Shown here: piece by piece, positions 1 through 7,340 of the stretch
Layout: each line of letters starts with the position of its first letter
How positions within the stretch are numbered: position 1 is the first letter of the stretch
Source: an uncultured Bacilli bacterium
GTDB lineage: Bacteria; Bacillota_I; Bacilli_A; RF39; UBA660
NCBI GenBank assembly: GCA_947628445.1
Contig: CANQZX010000017.1
Coordinates: forward strand, 1-17,531
DNA: 17,531 nt
Direction: 5' to 3'
Program-made: the position numbers and the translations under genes
Notes under the pieces: model-generated
Seen by the model: the letters and a program-made list of their open reading frames with translations, nothing else
Told to the model about the DNA's origin: nothing
The model's database searches: none

Positions 1-1029
1 ACTTGTTCCATCTAAACAGACATAGTTTTTAACCTCTTCACTTGAGCCACTATAGCGATAACTATTATCATTAGCATTTAAGGTTGCATTAGATATTTGT
101 GATTTGGCTAGGGCTGTATTATTATGATAAACTATATGACTTAGACTATAATCTGCTTGTTCTAATTTTTTAGCACATGTTCCTATTGTATCTGTAGGTC
201 CACAAGCATCGGCTAAATTAGCAATTATAGCATCTTTTTGTAAGATTAATTTACCACTAAACTCTTTTCCGGTATTTTTATTTTGACTGCTATCTAAGTT
301 TATTAAGGTTATTTTTATTTCCCATTCTTGGGTTGCTTTTACTGTTGGTTCAGAACCTGTTGCTATTATTTCATAGTTTTTAGCTATCGCTATTAATCCA
401 GTAGCTTCCGTTATATCAAAACCATTTAATCCCTTGCCATCTACATCTGTTTTATATTCTAAGCCATCTATTTGTTTTAGTTCTCCATCTTCTCCAGGTT
501 GAGTTACAGTTAGAATTAATTCTGGTACTTTAGTAGTATGGGTACTATCTGGAGCTACTATTTCTCCATCTACTTCTTTTCCTTCTAAGATTTCTCCGTC
601 TTCATTTTTAAAGTTAGTATATCTTAATTCATTTTTAGCAATATTTAAATAAACATAATAATTATCTTTAGCATTATTGGTCGCATTATTGGCTATTAAC
701 GTTGCTGTTCCAGTTACTCCATCACCTACACTAATATTTCCTTCATTAAAGTTATCCATATTAGCTGTAATCATAATATTACTATTATCATTTTCTTCAT
801 CTTTTACTTGTTCTGATGTTACATCTTTATCATTTAAAGAAAATGATAAAACATCGGTAGTACCTGATTCCGCATTAATATTAACATCTTGTTTACCGGT
901 GTTTTGGGAAGCAAAGAAAGCATAAGCGGCACCAATGGCTACTAATAATAAAGTAACAATGGCAATCAAAGTTAAGATTAATGTTTTCTTTTTATTTTCC
1001 TTTCCTAAATTATTCTTTTCTTCATTCAT
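1..1029 (-). CDS. N-terminally anchored surface/secreted protein, partial (C-terminus off the left edge)
   Basis: The frame is open from ATG 1029 to base 1: 343 codons with no stop. The start is preceded by AAAGGAG. Residues 1-15 are charged and Lys-rich (MNEEKNNLGKENKKK). Residues 16-37 form one hydrophobic segment (LILTLIAIVTLLLVAIGAAYAF), so the protein is probably membrane-anchored or exported with the rest outside. The exterior is Asp/Asn/Gly/Thr-rich and beta-like (residues about 40-290). It is followed by a Cys-bearing stretch (DACGPTDTIGTC, about 275-287) and an NDNSYRYSGSSEEVKNYVCL segment at the cut end. From memory, Y-R-Y-(S/A)-G...NYVC segments recur in uncharacterised surface proteins of uncultured gut Bacilli; this is recollection, not a search. 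It lies downstream of murF but has its own promoter beyond the murF terminator. The function is unknown; an adhesin-like or structural surface role is a guess. Confidence 0.85.
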   Translation of the reverse strand, partial: MNEEKNNLGKENKKKTLILTLIAIVTLLLVAIGAAYAFFASQNTGKQDVNINAESGTTDVLSFSLNDKDVTSEQVKDEENDNSNIMITANMDNFNEGNISVGDGVTGTATLIANNATNNAKDNYYVYLNIAKNELRYTNFKNEDGEILEGKEVDGEIVAPDSTHTTKVPELILTVTQPGEDGELKQIDGLEYKTDVDGKGLNGFDITEATGLIAIAKNYEIIATGSEPTVKATQEWEIKITLINLDSSQNKNTGKEFSGKLILQKDAIIANLADACGPTDTIGTCAKKLEQADYSLSHIVYHNNTALAKSQISNATLNANDNSYRYSGSSEEVKNYVCLDGTS

Positions 1030-1128
1030 TACCACGACACTCCTTTATCTTTTATATTTTTATTATACATCTAAGTAGGTGTAATATCCAGACATAAGAA
1101 AAAATATTTTTTTCCTATCTTCCCTTTA

Positions 1129-1155
1129 ATTATATATATATATATATATTGTCAA
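1129..1155 (-). promoter_or_regulatory. Promoter of the surface-protein gene with a TA-repeat spacer
   Basis: On the minus strand a perfect -35 TTGACA (1155-1150) is followed by an uninterrupted alternating AT tract (1149-1131, about 9.5 TA units) that runs into TATAAT (1134-1129). That -10 gives a 15-bp spacer; the alternative TAATTA (1132-1127) gives 17 bp. The start codon lies about 95 bases downstream. The repeat tract itself sets the spacing between the two boxes. Confidence 0.7.
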
Positions 1156-1190
1156 GGGCTTTGAGTGTTTTTCTGTTTACTTAACGTCAA

Positions 1191-1215
1191 ATAAAAAATA
1201 ATCCTTGAAAGGACT
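1191..1215 (-). terminator. Intrinsic terminator of murF
   Basis: Immediately after the murF stop the minus strand reads AGTCCT-TTCA-AGGATT, a 6-bp stem with one G.U pair. It is followed by TATTTTTTAT. It separates murF from the promoter of the surface-protein gene. Confidence 0.75.
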
Positions 1216-1216
1216 A

Positions 1217-2590
1217 TTAATTATTAATTTGGTCTACAATTTCTTTAAAATTAAGACGCATACTGGCTTTAATTAAAATATTATCGTCTTTTTGTTTTAA
1301 TTTATTAATTAAATTAATGGCATCATTATTATTGGTAAAATGATAACTATTATCTTTATTAAAACCTAAAGCTAAAGCTTTTTCATTTATTAAATTAGTA
1401 TATTCCCCGACAGTAATTAAAATATCAATGTCTTCTTCAACAATTAAAGAACCAATATCGGAATGGAGTTTTTCAGAATATTTTCCTAATTCTAACATTG
1501 TTCCTAAAACAGCAATTTTTCGACCGCGTAAGGTACCTAAATATTTAATACTATAACTTAAGGAATCAAAATTAGAATTATAACAATCGTCAATAATGGT
1601 TATGCCTTTAGTTTGGGTAACATGCATCCGATTTCGGGAAAGTTCAAAATTATCAATTCCTTTTTGGATTTCTTTAGTACTTAAATTAAAAAGAGAGCCA
1701 ATTGTAATAGCCACTAGAGCATTATAAATGAAATGTTCACCACCAATAGGCACATGATAAGTAATATTTTGACAATTAAATGTACTTTCCGTAGCTTCTT
1801 CTTTAATGTTTTCGGCCCGATATTCCGCTTCTTCCTTAATCCCAAAAGTTTTAATATGATAATTATCTAAATTATTTTGATACCATTTATTTAATAAATC
1901 ATTATCTAAGTTTAAGACTAAAGTTCCCTCTTTACTTAAACCATTTAAGATTTCAAGTTTTGCTTGTAAAATATTTTCCCGACTACCTAAATTACCAATA
2001 TGAGCGGTTCCCACATTGGTAATAACGGCTACATCGGGTTTCGCAATTTGGGTTAAATAATCAATTTCACCTAAATGATTCATTCCCATTTCAACAACTA
2101 AAACATCTTTTTGCGGATCCATTGCTAAAATAGTTAACGGTAAGCCAATATGATTATTTTGATTACCAATAGTTTTATAAGCATTATATTTTTCATTTAA
2201 AACACTATAAACCATATCTTTAGTACTTGTTTTACCCGCACTGCCGGTTATAGCAATAACGGGTTTGTGAAATAAACTCCGTTTATATTGGGCAAGTTCC
2301 CCTAAAGCTTTGATCGTATCTGGTACTAAAATGATACACTTATTATGAGTTTTTAAATAATTTTCTAATTCAGTGGTGAGATTAACTTTGGATAAAATAG
2401 CTACTTTAGCTCCTTTAGCAAAAGCTTCTTGATAAAAATCATTACCATCAAAGTTTTCCCCAATTAAACCAATATATAAATCATTTTCCTTTATTTTACG
2501 GGTATCGGTTACCACATTATTAATCTTTCCCGCGATTTTATTAAAAATTGTTTGATAGGTTATATTTTGAAATATTTCTTCGGTATTCAT
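1217..2590 (-). CDS. murF: UDP-N-acetylmuramoyl-tripeptide--D-alanyl-D-alanine ligase
   Basis: This cytoplasmic ATP-dependent Mur ligase adds D-Ala-D-Ala to the UDP-MurNAc-tripeptide, the last soluble step of peptidoglycan precursor synthesis. At 457 aa it is the usual MurF length. Motifs: N-terminal substrate domain with SDTR-like VTDTRK (about 27-32); ATP loop TGSAGKTS (115-122); NQNNHIGLPLT (143-153); VEMGMNHLGEI (166-176); TNVGTAHIGNLGS followed by AKLEI (191-214); DDCYNSNFDS (334-343), corresponding to the D-Y-N-x-N-P-x-S signature; VLGTMLELG (361-369); and IKASMRLNFKE (440-450) for the K-G-S-R end motif. The ATG at 2590 follows GGGAGTG. The gene starts 36 bases after lon and may be read partly from the lon promoter; a weak promoter also lies in the gap. 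The gene implies an organism that makes a cell wall. Confidence 0.96.
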   Translation of the reverse strand: MNTEEIFQNITYQTIFNKIAGKINNVVTDTRKIKENDLYIGLIGENFDGNDFYQEAFAKGAKVAILSKVNLTTELENYLKTHNKCIILVPDTIKALGELAQYKRSLFHKPVIAITGSAGKTSTKDMVYSVLNEKYNAYKTIGNQNNHIGLPLTILAMDPQKDVLVVEMGMNHLGEIDYLTQIAKPDVAVITNVGTAHIGNLGSRENILQAKLEILNGLSKEGTLVLNLDNDLLNKWYQNNLDNYHIKTFGIKEEAEYRAENIKEEATESTFNCQNITYHVPIGGEHFIYNALVAITIGSLFNLSTKEIQKGIDNFELSRNRMHVTQTKGITIIDDCYNSNFDSLSYSIKYLGTLRGRKIAVLGTMLELGKYSEKLHSDIGSLIVEEDIDILITVGEYTNLINEKALALGFNKDNSYHFTNNNDAINLINKLKQKDDNILIKASMRLNFKEIVDQINN

Positions 2591-2618
2591 CTAGATCACT
2601 CCCTATTTTTTCATAGTA

Positions 2619-2647
2619 ATTATACCTTATTTGAAAAGTTTTGTATA
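2619..2647 (-). promoter_or_regulatory. Possible internal promoter for murF
   Basis: A perfect TATAAT (2624-2619) lies between the lon stop and the murF ribosome site, with TATACA (2647-2642) 17 bp upstream as a 4/6 -35. The -35 half falls inside the end of lon. The -10 is good and the -35 weak, so this is tentative. Confidence 0.35.
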
Positions 2648-4894
2648 TATTTCCTTAAAGTCACTAACTAAATTAATTGTCATTTGTTCTTGAATAATAT
2701 TTGGTACTAAAGCTAAATCATTACTATTACTTTTAGGTATATACACAATCCTTACATCGTTATTATATGCAGCAATTAATTTTTCCTTTAATCCTCCCAC
2801 TGGTAAGATTTCGCCATTTAACGATAATTCCCCGGTAAAAGCAATATTTTTGGCAATTTTTTGTTTTTTAGCTAAAGATAAGATAGCCACAGCAATGGCC
2901 ACTCCCGCGGATGGTCCATCTTTTTTGGTAGCCCCATCTAAAAAATGGATATGTAGATTTTTTTTATCGCTAGCTATTTTATATTTGCTTTTTAAAAAAC
3001 TTAGAGCTACTTGGGCACTTTCGTGTAAGGTATTGCCGACAGAACCAGTAATGATAATTTGGCCATCGCCCGGGAAACTGGTTACCTCCAATTTTCGCAT
3101 AAAGCCCCCATAACCACTGATGGCTAGCAAATTAACCTCACCAATTTTGCCAGTTGAAAGACTCGGTTTAACAAAAGTTGGTTGACCTAAATATTTAACA
3201 ATATCGTTAGTAGTTAACCGTTTTTTTTCATTTATAATGGCTTTTCTTAAAATGGTAGCTAAGATTCTTTCTAATTCCCGGACACCTGCTTCTTGGGTAT
3301 AATTTTCAATAATATAGCTTATTAATTCATTAGATAAGTTTAAAGAATTATTATTTAAAATCTTTTTAATCTTGGGAATTAAATAATCTTGAGCAATATC
3401 TTGTTTTTCAAATATGGTATAGCTATTTAAATTAATTACCTCTACCCGATCGAGAATAGCCTCAGGAATATTTTCCTTATTGTTTGCAGTCAAAATAAAG
3501 AAAACATTACTTAAATCAAAAGGTTCTTCAATATAGTTATCCGTGAATAAATGGTTTTGCACCGGATCAATAATTTCTAGTAAAGTACTTGCAGGATCGC
3601 CTCGATAATCCTTGGTCATTTTATCGACCTCGTCAATTAAAATAACGGGATTTTTACTACCCACTTTGCGCAAACCTTGGATAATTTTGCCGGGGTTAGC
3701 CCCTAAATAAGTTCTTCTCGAACCAATAAGTTCCGTCGAATCATTAAGACCTCCCACTGAGATCTTATAAAACTTGCGTTTTAAAACCTCCGCAATTGCC
3801 ATAGCAATCGAGGTTTTTCCTACTCCCGGAGGCCCAATTAAACAAATAATTGGACTTTTTAAAGTAGGATTAAGTTTTTTTATTGCCACATATTCACTAA
3901 TTCGCGTTTTAATTTGTTTTAAGCCATAATGGGTTTCATCTAAAGCTTTAATTACTGCTGTACTGTCTTCCGGATCTTTCGTTTCTTTTTGCCAAGGCAA
4001 ATTAATTACCCATTCGAGATAAGTTCTTAAGACACTATATTCGGGACTAGCTTCATTTAAAAGCGCATATTTTTCAATTTCCCCTTTAAGTTTCGTTTTT
4101 GTTTCCTTAGCTAATTTTAAATTATTTATCTTTTTTAAAAAGATTTCACTTTCTTGTTCTTGAGGTGTATTTTCACCCAACTCTTCCCGAATAACTTTTA
4201 ATCTTTCTTTTAAAATAAACTCTTTTTGATTTTCTTCTAAGGAGATTCTTACTTTTTCATCAATTTCTTCGTCCAATTTAATAATTTCAATTTCTTCTTT
4301 TAAATCATTAATTAAACTAATAGCTCTTTTTAACGGATTAATATTTTGCATATATTCGCATTTTTTTTCATAACTAAAGTTTAAAAAAGAAGCAATAATA
4401 TCCGTTAAATTACTTAAACTTTTGGTTTTATGAACTAGATTCAAAACACTATTAGAAATATTATTAGCTGAATCAATATATTCTTTTAAAGTCGCAATTA
4501 ATTTGCGTTTTAAAGCATTTTCTTCCGAAACAACAATTTTGGGTAATTCTAAATCCCGGATTTGGGCATTTAAAATATCTTCATTTGTTGGATTTAAATA
4601 ATATTTATCAACAACAACGCGTTTTATCCCTCTTAAAGTAATTCGCAAATTACTATTGGGTAACTCAATTTTATTTTTAATTTTGGCAATAACCCCTACC
4701 CGAGGTAAATCTTCCGTATTGGGTTCTTCTTCTTTGGCATCAAGCGGAGATACAACTAAAAGCTTACTATCATAGTTCAGTGTTGCTTGTTTACATATTT
4801 GCTTACTTAACCGATTATTAAGCTCAATTTTAATTTCTTGATTAGGCAATATTAAAAGTTCTTTTAGGAGTATAACTATGATTTCACTTTGCAA
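2627..4894 (-). CDS. lon: ATP-dependent Lon protease (LonA), TTG start
   Basis: A 755-aa cytoplasmic AAA+ serine protease, slightly shorter than the usual 770-810. It degrades misfolded and regulatory proteins. Order: N-terminal LAN domain (1-190); coiled-coil linker (195-270, with KERLKVIREELGE typical of Lon); AAA+ module with Walker A GPPGVGKT (354-361), Walker B ILIDEVDK (418-425), and GSRRTYLGANPG (391-402); protease domain with KDGPSAGV, giving catalytic Ser662; and GGLKEKLIAA, giving catalytic Lys705. The 43-residue Ser-Lys spacing equals that of E. coli Lon (679/722). The start is TTG at 4894 because GGAGG lies 9 bases upstream and no in-frame ATG near it has a ribosome site. A TATAAT promoter precedes it. 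I see no CIRCE element, so heat control is not evident. All catalytic residues are present. Confidence 0.96.
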   Translation of the reverse strand: MQSEIIVILLKELLILPNQEIKIELNNRLSKQICKQATLNYDSKLLVVSPLDAKEEEPNTEDLPRVGVIAKIKNKIELPNSNLRITLRGIKRVVVDKYYLNPTNEDILNAQIRDLELPKIVVSEENALKRKLIATLKEYIDSANNISNSVLNLVHKTKSLSNLTDIIASFLNFSYEKKCEYMQNINPLKRAISLINDLKEEIEIIKLDEEIDEKVRISLEENQKEFILKERLKVIREELGENTPQEQESEIFLKKINNLKLAKETKTKLKGEIEKYALLNEASPEYSVLRTYLEWVINLPWQKETKDPEDSTAVIKALDETHYGLKQIKTRISEYVAIKKLNPTLKSPIICLIGPPGVGKTSIAMAIAEVLKRKFYKISVGGLNDSTELIGSRRTYLGANPGKIIQGLRKVGSKNPVILIDEVDKMTKDYRGDPASTLLEIIDPVQNHLFTDNYIEEPFDLSNVFFILTANNKENIPEAILDRVEVINLNSYTIFEKQDIAQDYLIPKIKKILNNNSLNLSNELISYIIENYTQEAGVRELERILATILRKAIINEKKRLTTNDIVKYLGQPTFVKPSLSTGKIGEVNLLAISGYGGFMRKLEVTSFPGDGQIIITGSVGNTLHESAQVALSFLKSKYKIASDKKNLHIHFLDGATKKDGPSAGVAIAVAILSLAKKQKIAKNIAFTGELSLNGEILPVGGLKEKLIAAYNNDVRIVYIPKSNSNDLALVPNIIQEQMTINLVSDFKEIYTKLFK

Positions 4895-4921
4895 TCTGGT
4901 GCACCTCCAAACATACTGATT

Positions 4922-4950
4922 ATTATAAGGATATTTAATTTAAAAGTAAA
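4922..4950 (-). promoter_or_regulatory. Promoter of lon
   Basis: Minus strand TTTACT (4950-4945), a 17-bp spacer, and perfect TATAAT (4927-4922), about 28 bases before the TTG start. It sits directly downstream of the terminator of the preceding gene. Confidence 0.6.
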
Positions 4951-4976
4951 GAAAAAAGATAACTTTTTGCTATCTT
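4950..4976 (-). terminator. Intrinsic terminator of the coiled-coil protein gene
   Basis: Minus strand AAGATAGC-AAAAA-GTTATCTT is an 8-bp stem with one G.U pair, followed by TTTTCTTT. The stem overlaps the last codons and the TAG stop (4972-4970) of the gene it ends. Confidence 0.75.
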
Positions 4977-6409
4977 CTTTCTACTTGAACATTGCTATCT
5001 TCGTTTAAGGCATTTCGCAACTCATCTAACGCATTAGCGTTTAGGGTAAAGAAGGAACGATACTTTTCAATTAAAAGGTTTTGTTTTGTAATTGTTTCAT
5101 CTTTTTGGGCTATTTCTTGCGTTAAGTTTTCTTCCCGTTGTTGCATGATTTTCATACTAGCTTCGGCTTGAGCAATTTGATCATCTTTCGCCGCATTAGT
5201 ATCTTTTAATTTCGTAATTGTTTCATCGCGAGCTGCTAAATCAGAGGTAAGACTTTTATTATCTTGATCTAATTTCATATAAGCATCGTACAATTTAGTA
5301 TGTTCTTCTTGTTGTTCTGACAATTTGACTGTTAAATCACTTAAAGCTTTTTTTAGCGAACTAATTTCTTCTTCAGAACGATGGGAAAGATCAGTTAAAT
5401 CATTTTTTAAACTCCGATTTTCTTGACCTAAATCTTTAATCTTTTGAGCAGCCGCTAAAGCTAATTTGGCATAATCGTCATCCATTTTTTCGTCAGTATT
5501 ATCTTTTTGAAATTCGATTTTTCCCGCAACAGGGAATGTTTTTTCAGAAGATTTACTTTCTTCTTCAATTTCTTCTTTTTCTTCTTCACCAACTTGTTTA
5601 GTATTAGCAGGAGCTGAACTTTTAATATAGGCATATCTTTCATTTATAATATTTTCTTTATTGCCATATTGTCGTAAAGGCGAATCGGCTAAATCATCAC
5701 CATTTTGCCGAGCTTCATAATTATTTAAAAACTCTGCATCATGAGCCCATAAAGCATAAGAAATTATAACATCTTGTTCATTTGGAGTAAGCATTTTTTG
5801 TTTTTCGACGGCGCGATAGCAATTAGCACAAGTTACTAAATCGAGCACATGTTTATAGACATCACTTTGTTTTTCTGAATCATTTAAAGCCGCTTGTAAT
5901 TCTTTGGTTTTTAAATAATCATAACGCAAATATGGCAAATATTGAGGATTACCATATCGGCCATAATAAGCGGTTAAATCTTTATCTAAAGTTTCGTTAT
6001 TTTTTTCTTCATCACTAAGTTTATCTTGGGTTGCCTTCACATATTCTTGATGTAAAAAACTTGGAAAATCACTTAAAAAGATTTCGTCATCCGGCCAAAT
6101 TAAATATGAAAGCAAAAGATCCGCATTTTTATCCGCAGTGGGATAATCAGGCCAAAAAACAGGTAACAAAGATGCATCTTGAGCATTTTCCTCAGTTAAA
6201 TATTCTTGAACAATATTTTGGCAAATTCCATATACCTCTTGTTGTCGATTAGCATCAAACATTGCTTCATTTAACTTTTCTGATGCCGCTTTAGCAAAAA
6301 TAATACCCGTTTTTAAATCGTCTTCACGATTTTGCAAGGTTGCATAATCAAGATTAGCCCAATCTTCTCTTTCTTTTTGAATTTTTTGAATTATATCATT
6401 TACTTCCAT
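4970..6409 (-). CDS. Hypothetical coiled-coil protein with a duplicated N-terminal domain
   Basis: I do not recognise a named family. The 479-aa protein has no signal peptide or membrane segment, so it is probably cytoplasmic. Two related segments sit in its first 265 residues. In the numbering from ATG 6409, segment A is about 57-166 (EVYGICQNIV, then LLLSYLIWPDDEIFLSDF, then YGRYGNPQYLPYLRYDYLK). Segment B is about 182-264 (DVYKHVLDLV, then VIISYALWAHDAEFLNNY, then LRQYGNKENIINERYAYIK). An acidic linker (about 275-310) follows, then a long heptad-rich coiled coil (about 315-455) and a short tail. The start was moved to ATG 6409 because the upstream in-frame GTG (6418) lies inside the AGGTGA ribosome site that serves this ATG. 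The gene has its own promoter and terminator and is divergent from the ZIP gene. A scaffold or structural role is only an inference. Confidence 0.85.
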   Translation of the reverse strand: MEVNDIIQKIQKEREDWANLDYATLQNREDDLKTGIIFAKAASEKLNEAMFDANRQQEVYGICQNIVQEYLTEENAQDASLLPVFWPDYPTADKNADLLLSYLIWPDDEIFLSDFPSFLHQEYVKATQDKLSDEEKNNETLDKDLTAYYGRYGNPQYLPYLRYDYLKTKELQAALNDSEKQSDVYKHVLDLVTCANCYRAVEKQKMLTPNEQDVIISYALWAHDAEFLNNYEARQNGDDLADSPLRQYGNKENIINERYAYIKSSAPANTKQVGEEEKEEIEEESKSSEKTFPVAGKIEFQKDNTDEKMDDDYAKLALAAAQKIKDLGQENRSLKNDLTDLSHRSEEEISSLKKALSDLTVKLSEQQEEHTKLYDAYMKLDQDNKSLTSDLAARDETITKLKDTNAAKDDQIAQAEASMKIMQQREENLTQEIAQKDETITKQNLLIEKYRSFFTLNANALDELRNALNEDSNVQVERR

Positions 6410-6426
6410 CGTCTTCACCTAGTATA

Positions 6427-6455
6427 AGAATACAATAAAAGTAAGAAAATGTCAA
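6427..6455 (-). promoter_or_regulatory. Promoter of the coiled-coil protein gene
   Basis: A perfect TTGACA (6455-6450), a 17-bp spacer, and TATTCT (6432-6427, 4/6). The predicted transcript start near 6420 would leave a leader of only about 11 bases that begins at the AGGTGA ribosome site, so the -10 assignment is uncertain. Confidence 0.45.
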
Positions 6456-6511
6456 AAGCTATTAACCAAAACTTTTTTCTTTCATAAAATATCTTGATTG
6501 GAGGAATAATT

Positions 6512-7309
6512 GTGTTTTCCTGGTTTAGTAATTTAAGTTATGTTTGGCAGGCTTTACTTGCAACTATTTTTACTTGGAGTATTACCGCTTTAGGTGCTGC
6601 GATTGTCTTTGCTTTTCGTAAAATTAATAAAAATATTATGGATGCCATGCTAGGCTTTTCCGCGGGTGTCATGATTGCTGCGGCCTTTTTCTCTCTTTTA
6701 TCCCCGGCCATTGAAATGGCTCAAAATTTAAATATGATTCCTTGGGTAGTCGCCTTTATTGGTTTTATCTTAGGAGGTATTTTACTTTTTATCGGGGATA
6801 AAATCTTTGATCATAAATTAAAGAAAGCGCAAGAAAATAAAAATAAACTGAAACGGAGTTTAATGCTTATTTTCTCGATTACGCTCCATAATATTCCCGA
6901 AGGAATGGCTGTGGGTGTGGCTTTTGGTTCCCTAGCCTATGGCATCGATGGAGCTACTTTAACCTCGGCAATTATGTTAGCTATTGGGATTGGTTTACAA
7001 AATTTTCCCGAAGGTTCCGCGGTGGCAGTACCATTACTCCGGGAAGGTTTTTCAGCCAAAAAAGCATTTTTCTATGGCCAATTAAGTGGTTTAGTTGAAC
7101 CCCTTTCAGGAGTAATTGGAGCCATATTAGTAATTCGTATTCGATTGCTTCTGCCCTTTTTACTGGCCTTTGCCGCGGGTGCAATGATTTATGTTGTAGT
7201 CCAAGAATTAATTCCCGAGAGTCAAACTAACAAGAAAAAAGACCTAATGGCCTTATTTACAATGATTGGTTTTTCTCTGATGATGATTCTCGATTTAGCT
7301 TTGGGTTAA
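6512..7309 (+). CDS. ZIP-family divalent metal transporter (ZupT/GufA-like)
   Basis: A 265-aa polytopic inner-membrane protein of the ZIP family, which carries Zn2+, Fe2+ or Mn2+ into the cytoplasm. About eight hydrophobic segments are visible. A short Lys-rich cytoplasmic loop (102-115) lies between TM3 and TM4, where ZIPs carry a variable loop. Signature residues are present: HNIPEG (126-131) in TM4, NFPEG (164-168) in TM5, Glu196 in GLVEP, and QELIPES (231-237) near the end. Together these form the binuclear metal site of the family. The GTG start at 6512 is chosen because GGAGG (6500-6504) lies 7 bases upstream; an upstream in-frame TTG (6494) lies before that site. It is the only plus-strand gene in the left half and ends one base from the next gene. 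Metal specificity cannot be read from the sequence. Confidence 0.92.
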   Translation: MFSWFSNLSYVWQALLATIFTWSITALGAAIVFAFRKINKNIMDAMLGFSAGVMIAAAFFSLLSPAIEMAQNLNMIPWVVAFIGFILGGILLFIGDKIFDHKLKKAQENKNKLKRSLMLIFSITLHNIPEGMAVGVAFGSLAYGIDGATLTSAIMLAIGIGLQNFPEGSAVAVPLLREGFSAKKAFFYGQLSGLVEPLSGVIGAILVIRIRLLLPFLLAFAAGAMIYVVVQELIPESQTNKKKDLMALFTMIGFSLMMILDLALG

Positions 7310-7340
7310 ATTAATAAGTAATTTTGACCCAAGCGTTTTT
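7298..7340 (+). terminator. Hairpin built from the 3' ends of two convergent genes
   Basis: GCTTTGGGTTAAATTA (7298-7313) can pair with TAATTTTGACCCAAGC (7319-7334), leaving a 5-base loop and one or two bulges. TTTTT follows at 7336-7340. The stem contains the last codons and stops of both the ZIP gene and the facing gene. The T-run favours termination of the plus-strand transcript; no T-run exists in the other direction. Confidence 0.55.

Noticed and set aside
677..925. Plus-strand open frame opposite the surface-protein gene
   Set aside because: It lies wholly inside the 343-codon minus frame, has no ribosome site, and its hydrophobic composition is a by-product of the opposite strand.
1030..1216. 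Possible riboswitch or leader element before the surface-protein gene
   Set aside because: The roughly 90-base leader shows only AT-rich sequence with no stable stem or known motif.
2850..3113. Plus-strand open frame opposite lon
   Set aside because: It is antisense to the conserved protease domain and has no ribosome site or homology.
6031..6252. Plus-strand open frame opposite the coiled-coil protein gene; also minus frame 5461-5643
   Set aside because: Both are out-of-register shadows of the same gene; the Lys-rich peptide at 5461-5643 comes from a frame shift of its Glu/Lys linker.
6462..6490. TTAACC-17-TAAAAT as promoter of the ZIP gene
   Set aside because: The predicted transcript start would fall at about 6497, leaving almost no leader before the GGAGG at 6500; a promoter is likely in this gap but I cannot place it.
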